Assembly: GCF_035046485.1 (NCBI RefSeq)
Contig: NC_085138.1
Span: 337,230,263 to 337,294,262, forward strand
Reading direction: 5' to 3'
Length of the DNA: 64,000 nucleotides
Source: Aedes albopictus
Lineage: Eukaryota > Arthropoda > Insecta > Diptera > Culicidae
Positions within the stretch are counted from its first letter, which is position 1, and every line of letters starts with the position of its first letter. Of the stretch, positions 32,901-42,134 are shown one piece after another. The notes under the pieces are model-generated. The model ran no database searches. It was not told where the DNA came from and was given only the letters and a program-made list of their open reading frames with translations. The translations under genes were made by a program, and so were the position numbers.

Positions 32901-35900
32901 TATGCGCCAACGAACAATAAATCCGATGACATGAAGGATGAGTTCTACAAGAGCCTTGATGGGTCTACAAAAAGTGCCCAAAACAAGATGCCGAAATAGT
33001 CATCGTAGATGCGAATGCGCAGATCAACAGAGAAAGTTTCTTTCGACCTGTCATTGTAATGGAAAGCCCGCATTCCGTTGCCAACGATAATGGTCTGCAC
33101 CTTGTGGCATTCGCTGCTGCTAGAGGGATGACAATCATCCGTACCTACTTCGCTCGTAAGAATAGGGACACCCGAGTGTTGGTCGACGAACGACATTTTC
33201 GGACGTCACAGATGCACTATAGGATATCAGGCGGACAAAAATCAGAAAAGTGACTTCCACTAATGCTTGTTCTGAAATTACCTATCGATAATAAAAATAT
33301 AAACTAAGAGAAATCTAGAATTTCAAGTTTCTAGCTGATGTAGTTACAAAGATATTGAGTATCAAAGTTGAGTAAAGCTAAAAAAATGTAATTTTCGCAA
33401 AAAACAACACATAATTTCAAATCGATATTTTCTAATTATTATCATCATTATCTATTGGTTTCAATACATCATTGGTAAGATAATGAAGCAAGCTTTCCAA
33501 CAAACACGTGGTTTTGTGAAATAATTGAACCATTGTATGAAAAAAGGTACAAGAAGAAGAAGAAGTTGAAAAAGGCATGGGATTCAAATTTTGATAATCG
33601 GCATCTTTTTTTCCCAAACATTCCCAGGCTCAAAATCAGTTTATGGTCAAGCTTTAGTTCTACTCTAATGATTTTGTATGCGAAATGCTGCGGTAAATTG
33701 CGGTCTTGGGAGATTCAGCGTTTTTTTACGCACGAGACCGCCCGGGCGCACCCCTTGAGATTAAACGACGATTCTCAAACATTCTAAGCAAATTCCCTTG
33801 GAATTCATTTTTGAAAATTACTACACAATAATGTTGATCATTCTAAGCACAAAAAAAACAAAATAAAAATTTAAAAAATAAAACAAATTCAAACTTTTTA
33901 TATATTATCAGTTATTGAAAATACGCCCTTTTCAAAACTTGGTCGTGATGTTTAAAAATGTTCATAAACAATATATTTTAGTCGAACCAACTACAAAATA
34001 CTAATATATCCTCGAAAATATGACGAAAATATTTTTGTCCGCCTGCTTGTATGGGAATCCCCCATAGTGAGATGTGAAGTCCTACAGAGACCTGAACATT
34101 AACTCGGATCATTATTATCGTCGCACCACCAAATCGAAGTCGTCGCTAGAAGCACATGCGAAGTTGCAGCTGCGAAGTAAATTTTAATCTATTTTTTCTG
34201 TTGCGCATCATTAAGCTAATTAAGAGCAACAATATGCACTAATCCAAATTGAGTTGCGACATTTCTAAGTAGGTTAAAATTCAATTTTCGCACGTTCGGT
34301 CACTTTGTATTTCGACCAAAAGCATAATATCTTGTAGCAGTAAAAATCCGGGAGTGATTATCCAGCGTCACGAATTCATGAAACAAAAGAACGATGCGTT
34401 TCGAATTTACAAAGCTTGTCAGCCGAAGGGGTTGCTGCACAGTACCATCAGAAGCTAGACGAGAGGATAGGCGAGACCAACGGATCTGGAGATGTCAATA
34501 GCCTATGGGGAATTATCCACGAAACAGTGACAACAACAGCGCAAGAGGTAGCGCTCAGCGACGCCAACGTAATGGTTGTTTCGACGAGGAGTGCCAACGA
34601 TGGTGCACAATACAATACTGCGCCAGTGCCCGCAATGTGCAATAACCGGGAAGGAAATTAGCTAAAAGACAAAACAATGGTGAGAGCCAGGTGAAAAGAG
34701 CACTTCGAAGATTAGTTGAATGGTAGCAGTAAAGGGGCACCCAGGAATTGGATAACAGTAATGGATGACGGTCAAGCAGTGGGACAACCAACACTGGGTG
34801 AGGTTGGGAAGGACGAGATCCCCTTCGAACTTCTTAAGCACGGAAGCAAACAGCTACATCAATCAATCCACCAAATTATTGTAAAGTTTTGGGAGGATGA
34901 AGAATTGCCTATTAGCTGGTTGAGTGGTCTCATATGCCCAATCTTCAAGGAAGAGCACAGACTAGAGTGTGCCAATTACACAGGGATTGCCCTTTTGAAT
35001 TCGGCATATAAGATACTGTCGCGTGTCCTGTGCAATAGGCTGAGATCTCTTGAGGAGTCTTTCGTCGGCTGATTTGCGAGGGCCGATCATTGACGGATCA
35101 AATGTTTAACCTGCGGATGATCCTAGATTTTTGGGAATGTAACTTGGGAAGACTATCTGTGTATTAATTTTAAAGCAGCGTACGACTCAGTGAAAAGCAA
35201 TGAGCTTTGGCAGATAATGTCAGATAATGGTTCTCCGGCGAAACTAATTAAGCTGATACGCGCAACGCTGGATGGATCAAAATCAAGTATTCGGATCGCA
35301 GACGAAGTGTCTACCTTGTTTCTGACCTTGAATGGATTGAAGCAGGGTGACGCTCTTTCAAATTTGTTGTTCAACATTGCCCTCGTAGGAGTGATTAGTA
35401 GGTCTAGCGTGCAGATGAACGGCACTATCATCACTCGGCCGCTTTGCGAACGATATTAATCTCATCGGCATCGATCCTAGGGCAGTGGAGGAAGCTTATG
35501 CTTCTCTGAAGAGAGAGACAGCGAGGATAGGTTTGATGATCAATTCTACCAAAACGAAGTGCATGATAGCGGGTAGAGACAGAGGTAGGCCTAGTGGTGG
35601 TAGTGCTCAGGTAGTGATTGATGAGGATGTGTTTAAAGTTGTTTATTTGTCTTGGAACATTTTGGAAACGCAAACACGTTACGGAAACGTTACATGTTCG
35701 AGTTCCCAGTTCAACATCGTATTAACGTGCCTTGCAATGGATTAATCCATTAAGTTTCGACACGGGGCATGTTTTAAACTTATTAGAGTCGCCCTAGGGA
35801 TTACACGCTCGAGAAAACTGGAGGAACATCGCCGAAGACCGACAAAGATGGTGTTCTACTATACGATCGGCGTACAGTTACTTTGTAGCCAACAAGGTTG

Positions 35901-36813
35901 CTTGGTATGGCAATGTCCTTGGAGGCGGCGAAATCTTAAAGTCGTAGACCGTTGTCTTCGTCAGCTGGTGGGCACTGAACTGTCCAATCGTTGGTCTGAA
36001 TTCCACCTCATAGCCTACCTGAACCTAAGCGTTCAGAACTCCTATGATGATCTTGACGTGATCGTGATTCGTGGCTTGGGCAGCAGTCTTTTTTACATTC
36101 GAGCTGCGCATAGAATGCGTCTTTGTCATCATCAGTGCTTCCGGAGTGAGGACTGTGCGTCTGATTATGGTGAAGTTGAAGAATCGGCCCCTGATCTTCA
36201 ACCTGCACATTCTTTCGTTGATCAGGTACCAACCGATCATGCGCTTCTGCATATCGGCCATCACGTGTTCTTAAGTTGCGTGTGTTGTCATGTGTTGCTC
36301 TCCATCCTTCGATAGATCGGCGAGTATGCGGGTGCTCCCGATGAAATTGAGTGATCTGCAGTTCCACGTATCAAGTTCCCAACCTTTATGCGTTCCTTAT
36401 ACTTAATTGTATAGAAACACCTTCAAAAATCATACTTTAAAAACGGCAGTATCTGATAAATTTCCTTCTTTTTCCCTAACCCTCTTTCCAGGTTCAACAT
36501 CAATCTCCAGTCGGGCCCGAACGTGAATCCCCGTGACGACGCCCCCCTGCACATCAGTATTCGCCCGAGGGATCAGGTCATCGTACGTAACACCTACCAG
36601 TTCCGTAGCTGGGGCATTGAGGAGCGCCACGGTGGCTGCCCGATCCAGAAGCGATCCTACTTCGACATCCAGATCACCGTGAAACCGGACACGTACAGCA
36701 TAGCGGTTAATGGGTGCCACTTCTGCGAGTTTGCCCACCGGCAACCCTATGCTTCGGTGCGATTTGTCCACATTGGCGAGGGGGCCCAGGTGGATGCCAT
36801 CGTGATGGAATGA
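29986..36813 (+). CDS. Galectin 2, single carbohydrate-recognition domain
   Basis: Coding exons 29986-30012, 30096-30178 and 36492-36813 join in phase through GT-AG introns of 83 and 6313 bp and give 143 residues. The exon phases equal those of galectin 1 (nine codons, then a split codon before FNINLQSG), so the genes are duplicates in opposite orientation. Exon 2 has SPFLGYMPAGLGLY. Exon 3 has FNINLQSG, LHISIRPRD, VIVRN, WGIEER (the canonical sugar-contacting W...E-x-R region) and FVHIGEGAQVDAIV. H-I-S-I-R replaces H-x-N-x-R. It lacks a signal peptide, as is normal for galectins. The start ATG follows AATCAAA, a good context. All of intron 2 beyond 30.4 kb is RTE-derived. Poly(A) signals follow at 37025 and 37144. 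No coding damage is seen. Confidence 0.88.
30400..32870 (-). mobile_element. RTE-type retroposon, 2.5 kb, in galectin 2 intron
   Basis: From the 5' side at about 32870 the minus strand encodes the end of an endonuclease (MAVRSTFF, YFSDIIDV), a linker (RPPRYNLERLKKPDV), then reverse transcriptase ([68 protein letters not shown]) and the C-terminal tail ([25 protein letters not shown]). The longest intact stretch is 31368-30679. Frames are broken between 31390 and 32540 and near 30700. The F-A-D-D catalytic box is intact. It is antisense to the host gene. Confidence 0.8.
32895..35760 (+). mobile_element. Second RTE-type retroposon family, + strand, interrupted
   Basis: Plus-strand pieces in order are an endonuclease end (KDEFYKSLDG near 32935; NDNGLHLVAFAAARGM near 33085), a linker (DLNINSDHYY near 34100; VAAQYHQKLDERIGE near 34430), reverse transcriptase (LPISWLSGLICPIFKEE at 34906; LECANYTGIALLNSAYKILS; LNGLKQGDALSNLLFNIAL at 35330) and SLKRETARIGLMINSTKTKC near 35505. 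Stops and shifts are frequent, so it is an old copy. A MITE at 33228-34045 splits it. Its sequence is clearly different from the copy at 30400. Confidence 0.7.
33228..34045. mobile_element. MITE with CAGGCGGACAAAAAT ends
   Basis: CAGGCGGACAAAAAT and its exact inverse ATTTTTGTCCGCCTG enclose 818 bp of AT-rich DNA. The RTE endonuclease/linker sequence continues on both sides, which confirms an insertion. The target duplication is unclear. Confidence 0.65.
35890..36400 (-). mobile_element. RTE-type endonuclease fragment
   Basis: The minus strand gives RITQFHREHP-type 5' sequence, PHSGSTDDDKDAFYAQLE and KIIIGVLNA, matching the endonuclease of the copy at 60171. The G-D-L-N motif is changed to G-V-L-N and frames shift repeatedly. 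It ends about 90 bp before galectin 2 exon 3. It may be the displaced 5' part of the copy at 30400, since both read on the minus strand. Confidence 0.65.
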
Positions 36814-37024
36814 ACTCACCACCGGCACCGGTTTATGGACAAAGTTTAGGCGATAAGATTGTCGACACATGCGATAAGATAGAGAGAATGATGGAAAGCT
36901 AATCCGGGGACTTTTGTGTATCGAGTTTGCAGCAGTCGATGTTTTAACGTGTTGCAGAAATTCCAGACGATTGATTGATAACGATAACGTGTGCGCGATT
37001 TACAACCCTGGAGATGTCATCGGA

Positions 37025-37030
37025 AATAAA
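37025..37030 (+). terminator. Poly(A) signal of galectin 2
   Basis: AATAAA lies 212 bp after the galectin 2 stop. A second AATAAA at 37144-37149 could give a longer 3' end. Confidence 0.55.
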
Positions 37031-37159
37031 AGCTCGTAAATGGAGTTCGTCTATAAAACTGCTCTCAGTTTAATCGTTTCTCTATGGAAAAAGATTTTGT
37101 TTGCATTTTTTAGTGTTTAAAGTATCACCTGTTACGCTACAGAAATAAAGTTCCGTAAT

Positions 37160-38190
37160 TTAACTATATGTAATTGTGTTTGTTTGTCTTTGATTTCGCT
37201 TTTATTGATTGATTTCTATTTCAATTAAAGTGTTTCTGGTGCCCTTTTCCTTTTTGTGCTTTCAATGGTAGCTTTATTGACGCAAGGTGTGTTTTTACTG
37301 TTTTCGTTCTTTATTGATTTATTATCATTTTGGATTCCTTGCATGATATGGCACTTTTCGAATACGCGTTTTCTTCTAAATTTCGAAAAATGACTTAAAA
37401 AACCTACTAGATATAAATAAATTTGAATGATTGGATTGGCTTTACAACATGATGTTTTGTAACGAAGATTCTATACCTGTGTCTACGGGTTATACTTGGA
37501 TATCTTTGAATGAAATTTGCAACGCTTTTAAAGACGTTAGACAGCGTAGAAGAGTTGGTTTACAACCGGAGGACAAAATTTTGAAAATATTAAATATAAC
37601 TTCAAACTGTGGTAGATCTTGCTTGATATTACGGTATATTAACTGGTTTTTGTTAGGAATTGAGTAGTGGAAACACTGTTTGATTTCTTGTGCGATATTG
37701 TCTTTGGGTAATACTATAAAATGGTGGCTGTTGGTATAACTTTGTTTCAACTGGTTCTATTACTATTATATTACGGGAATTCAACTGAAAGCACTAGGGT
37801 TTTTTTTCTTGGACTGTAAAATTACTTTTAACCGCTCGGTGTACAAGAAATCATAAACGAATGGGATTGTACGCCATTTTTTTCTTATCTAAAGGAAATA
37901 AATAATACCTTCAAAAGGTATATAGCGAATCTCTAATAAAGGGTAGATTAAAAAAAATGCAGATCATAAGTAACAACGCTATCAGATTACGTTTCTTATC
38001 AATGAAAAAAGATGAAGTGTGCGACTATCAAAGAATCAAAAAGTGTATGACATTGACGATCGAGTTCCGCGTTGGAGATCAAGTTCCTCGTTGGAGCCAC
38101 CATGCACCAGATGACTGAGGTATATATCTGGCGTACAAGCTCCAAGTTCCAAGTTACGTGTTTGTTCCAAGTGTTACGTGTTTGTTTCTC
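37160..38190. other. AT-rich intergenic DNA, no gene recognised
   Basis: A 78-codon open frame at 37431-37667 has no start context, domain or splice partner that I recognise. No repeat ends could be defined. Confidence 0.4.
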
Positions 38191-39750
38191 TGTGGAAGTT
38201 ATTTGAATGAAGAAATCCTCAAGTAATTCATTCAGAATTGTTTTCTGAAAATTCTTCCCAAGGTTATTCCTATAGAAATTCATCTACATTTCGTCTGAAC
38301 ATTCTTCTTGTCATCCCCACCTAAAAGTTTTTACCGGCAGTACCTAATCCCCTTCAGGAAATCCTCAAGGAAAATTTTATTCAAAGCCCTACATAAAATT
38401 TTTCATAACTCTGTAAAAATCGTCAAAGCAAACTTTGGAGTAATTTTCGTAGCAATTCCTAGAGAAATTCTAGCTTCTAAACGATGTTCTTGCTGAAAGT
38501 TTTTCAAGGAAGATCTCGAAGGTAGTTTCTAGAGATAGGATTCTGGAGGAGATCTCTGGAGGAAGTCCTTGAGGTGGTCTTTGGAGGAAGTTTCTGGAGT
38601 TATACCTTGACAAAATTTTCTTGAGTTACTTCAAAAGCATGTCCTAGCAAAAAAGAAGGTACATCGTAGTGTATGGGCGAGCAGGCAGTCGAAAAGCCAT
38701 CGATCGTTGATTGTGGGGGGACCCGCTTGGAGTGGGAAGGAATGCAAACTGGCTGTCAATAATGCGAAGCTGAAGACAAGTGCCATTGATTGCTAAAGCC
38801 TAAGCCAAGACGAGTGACCGAGGAGTTATTGTAAGTGTCGGTTGACAATGACGGTGCCGGCCATTTGATCGAATGCCATTTGGCCGAACGACAGTTGGCC
38901 AAATGGGTCGTTTGGCCGAATGCCGATTGGCCGAATCGAGATCAAAAGAATTCAGAAGAAGTTTTTGACATTCTAACTGCCAATATGATCATCAAAAATA
39001 TTTCCTTCTTTTAATCATAGGCTATTCTTTCTAGTTTCAATATTCAAGGATTAGTTGGCGTTGAAACTGCCTATATTTTATCCAAGATGTTTCCTTCTTC
39101 GACTCATAGGCTGCTCTTTCGACTTATACTGAGGCTGGGAACAGTGGCATGGTCACTTAAGTTCATCATTCATTTTTCGGCCAAATGGAATTCGGTCGAA
39201 TGGCATTCGGCCAAATAACCCTTTCGGCCAAATGGCGTTCGGCCAAATGGCCTGGAACCAACAATGACAGGAGCATAAACTAAAAGCTAGGTTTGAGTAA
39301 CCAGGAAAGACGTATGCCAAAAAGCAAAACGGTTGATTAGAAAAGATAGTTTTTTGATGCGAAACTTTGATCCGAACAAACAATTCTTACGAAAGTTTCG
39401 TCAGCAGTTTCTGCGGGAGGTTATTGGGGTATTTTTAGAGAAACTCCTAGAGCAAATTATTCCTAGAGGAGCTGCTCGAGAACCTCCTGGTGGAACTCTT
39501 GAATGTAGGTATTCGAGAAAATCTTGGAGGGATTTTTGGAAGAACTCTTAGAGTACTTCTCTGATCGAAAAAAAAATAGGTTGGGCTTCGAAGGAGAATT
39601 CCTTGAGGATGTCCTGTAGGGATTTATTGCCGGGAAAAATGGTTAGATCGGTTCTAGAAAAACTCCTAAATAAATTTCAAGGTGAAATGTAGATGGAGTT
39701 TCTAAGAAAAAACTTTAGGGGGAATTAAAAAAAAACTTCAGGATGAACTG
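38190..39750. repeat. Degenerate CTCCAGAAATTC-type minisatellite, left part
   Basis: Diverged units resembling GAAATTCCTCCAGGAATTCC in either orientation occupy 38190-38640 and 39370-39750, with unrelated sequence and a MITE between them. The texture matches the much cleaner array at 49516-52260, from which it is separated by the nested insertions. Confidence 0.5.
38853..39260. mobile_element. MITE with GGCCATTTGGCCGAA motifs
   Basis: The two ends carry several inverted copies of the module GGCCGAATGCCATTTGGCC. The element is flanked by the 8 bp duplication ACAATGAC (38845-38852 and 39261-39268). An 8 bp duplication suits hAT-type transposition. The 408 bp interior is non-coding. Confidence 0.65.
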
Positions 39751-40031
39751 AAATCACAGACAAACAGACGTAACACTTCGAACATTATCCGATTCAAATC
39801 GTAGTCACGGAAGCACTTTCGCTCAATGCTGAAAAAGTTGGGTTTGGCCAACCATCAACTAGGTGGGCAAACGTCAAACTCGAACAAAAACGATGCGAGC
39901 GCCATGGTTGGTCAGTTGACCAACTATCAAATGTTTAAGGACAAGGTATTTGGAGTACATAGCTCAAAATTACGAGAGCACCGTTTTTTAGAACCGTTGA
40001 ATGGATTTGGATGAAAATGCATCACGCTAAT

Positions 40032-40702
40032 TGTTACAAACGCAATATAATTAAAATTAATTTTTCAAGATTTTTCATTTATGACGCAGATGGGTCTACC
40101 CGACGCAATTATCAGTCTATCTATCACCTCAACATTGTAGGATTAGTCATTACAAGAGACTGTCGCCTCTGTAGAAGTAGACGAAAAGGACAGAGAAAAA
40201 ATAACAACTGATAAAGATAGGGCCCTAATCTTGACCCTACTGCAACGGGCAAACGCAGGTACCGCACATGATAGAGAAATGCAAATAATATGATAATACG
40301 TCATTCTTTTAGACATAGGCCTAGTATATAAGGATGTTTGAAATATATGAAGAGAGGTCAGTTGAAATTTAGTGTTTCATTCAGAAAGTTATCCGTCCCT
40401 CGTCAAGACGACTCTTGTTCAAGGTAGTTACCAAACTCTCTAAAGAGGCCAGGACTTCTGCTGCAAGTAACCAGCCCTTAGGTTTTTGGAATCTCACCCA
40501 ACAAGTTCACTTGGAACTTGTAAAATATTTAATCCAAAACTCCCTCAGTAAACCTTACGCTCTCAAACCATTAGAGCAATCGGTCTGAGGCTTAGTGAGG
40601 AAAACAATATTTTACAAGAAGAGGTTTCTTCTGTTGATCAAGTTTCACCTCAGACAGTATCGGCACGGTACGCATCCCTTCGCGCGTTTTCCGGCCGAAA
40701 CA
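40032..40702 (+). repeat. BEL/Pao 5' LTR
   Basis: TATATAAG at 40325-40332 is a strong TATA box. TCAGTT at 40358-40363 is an initiator at the expected distance, so transcription should start near 40360. The sequence after the LTR begins TGGTGGCTCCAGAGAG (from 40705), the position of the tRNA primer binding site. Confidence 0.93.
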
Positions 40703-40900
40703 TTTGGTGGCTCCAGAGAGGAATCCAAAATCGCGAACTCAGTAAAAGTAAAAAGGTGTTGCTGACGCCAGAAGAGCAGCAAGTGAAAAGTCGACGAGAA
40801 AAATCCGACGAATATCACAAAAATCACACCGACCACCAGGATCAGGACCAGCATCGTAAAAACTGCGGAAAGGCAACAAATTGAACCGTCTTTCCCGGCA

Positions 40901-41010
40901 CGGAGGCAGGTATTTCAAAACTCATCTATCCCAACCACGGAGGCAGGTATTTTTTAACTGCGGAAGGGAAACAAATTGAATTGTCATTCCCGGCACGGAG
41001 GCAGGTATCT
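40901..41010 (+). promoter_or_regulatory. Leader with three repeated splice-donor-like sites
   Basis: The 5' leader holds three copies of CGGAGGCAGGTAT. Each places CAG before GTAT, with possible donor positions 40910, 40947 and 41005. Two longer direct repeats (about 60 bp, starting near 40860 and 40958) contain the first and third copies. They could be splice donors for a shorter envelope mRNA; this is inference. Confidence 0.45.
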
Positions 41011-41052
41011 CAAAACTGCGCCGGGGCAATAAAACCCAAGAAAACCTTTAAG

Positions 41053-42132
41053 ATGGCAAAAAAGAGTATCGCTCCTGAAGATTTGTGGAGCTGCGGTGCC
41101 TGCGAAGAACCCAACACTTACGATGACTTAGTTGCATGTGATTTATGCGACACTTGGTATCACAAAAAGTGTGCTAGCCTCAAAAATTTACCGGACGACA
41201 AAGAAAGCTGGGTATGCATGAATTGTTATAAAAAGAAAATCACCAAGATGGAGCAAGAAGTCGATCACATCAAGAAGACGGAAGACTTGATCAAAAAACT
41301 GCAGGGTGAATTGGCACAAATGAAATTGAATTCAGCATCAAACGTGAAGCCAGAAGTAATCGAGAACAAGCAACAAGAAGACTTCCAACGCAACATGTTT
41401 TTGTGGAACCAGAAACAAATATTGATGGAGTTACCGCACTTCGACGGTAACCCAAAAGATTGGTCTAAATTTAAAAATGCATTCGATGTCACAACAACTC
41501 AAGCCGAGTATTCAAATTTAGACAATCTTTCACGACTGGAAAAAGCGTTGAAAGGGACAGCAGCAAAATCCGTGCAGCCGCTAATGATAAGTGCAAATAA
41601 TGTTCCACACATTATGCGGAAATTGGAGGAACAATTTGGCCAGGCTTCTATGATTTGCAGAGAGCTGCGAGGAGATTTAGAAAGAATAAAAAAACTCGGC
41701 AACAAAACCATTAATGAAATAGCGGATAAGCTAGATTGCTTCATCATAAATATGAACACTTTAAATCGAGCAGATTTATTAACAGATCCGCGATTATTTG
41801 AAGAACTCATTTGGAAACTTCCATACAATCTACAAGTGAATTGGGTTGAATACACCCAGAAATATGTGACACAACATCAGAGACAACCTGCATTGACAGA
41901 ATTAAATACTTGGATTAAACCACACGCTGCCACACAACTAGCAATGAACAACATGCAAATGTGCACATCGGCACCGGAGAAAAAAGGACGAATGAATGTT
42001 CATCACGACAAAAATAGGGAGCAGCCACGAGAACATTGTCGCATATGCAATTCGGCGCACAAAATAGAAGATTGCTATTTTTTTTACGAAGCTATGCCCA
42101 CAAGAAAGAGTCACCAAGGTTTTCAAACTTAA
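41053..42132 (+). CDS. gag: BEL/Pao gag with N-terminal PHD finger
   Basis: The frame opens upstream, but the first ATG (41053, context AAGATGG) is the likely start and gives 359 residues. Residues 11-60 form a C4HC3 PHD-type finger: WSCGACEE, VACDLCDTWYHKKCA and WVCMNC carry the eight ligands. A short coiled-coil stretch follows (about 65-95), then a capsid-like region starting LPHFDGNPKDWSKFKNAF, as in Pao gag proteins. A knuckle CRICNSAHKIEDC ends the frame. The frame then enters a T8 run at about 42075 and stops at 42132. The next frame continues with the second cysteine/histidine motif expected of this family, so the stop probably reflects one extra T, or a +1 frameshift site. Gag builds the particle; the PHD finger is unusual and in cell proteins reads histone tails. 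Confidence 0.85.
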   Translation: MAKKSIAPEDLWSCGACEEPNTYDDLVACDLCDTWYHKKCASLKNLPDDKESWVCMNCYKKKITKMEQEVDHIKKTEDLIKKLQGELAQMKLNSASNVKPEVIENKQQEDFQRNMFLWNQKQILMELPHFDGNPKDWSKFKNAFDVTTTQAEYSNLDNLSRLEKALKGTAAKSVQPLMISANNVPHIMRKLEEQFGQASMICRELRGDLERIKKLGNKTINEIADKLDCFIINMNTLNRADLLTDPRLFEELIWKLPYNLQVNWVEYTQKYVTQHQRQPALTELNTWIKPHAATQLAMNNMQMCTSAPEKKGRMNVHHDKNREQPREHCRICNSAHKIEDCYFFYEAMPTRKSHQGFQT

Positions 42133-42134
42133 GT

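Noticed and set aside
32945..33196. 83-codon minus-strand frame
   Set aside because: It is the antisense of the plus-strand RTE endonuclease end at 32895-33240.
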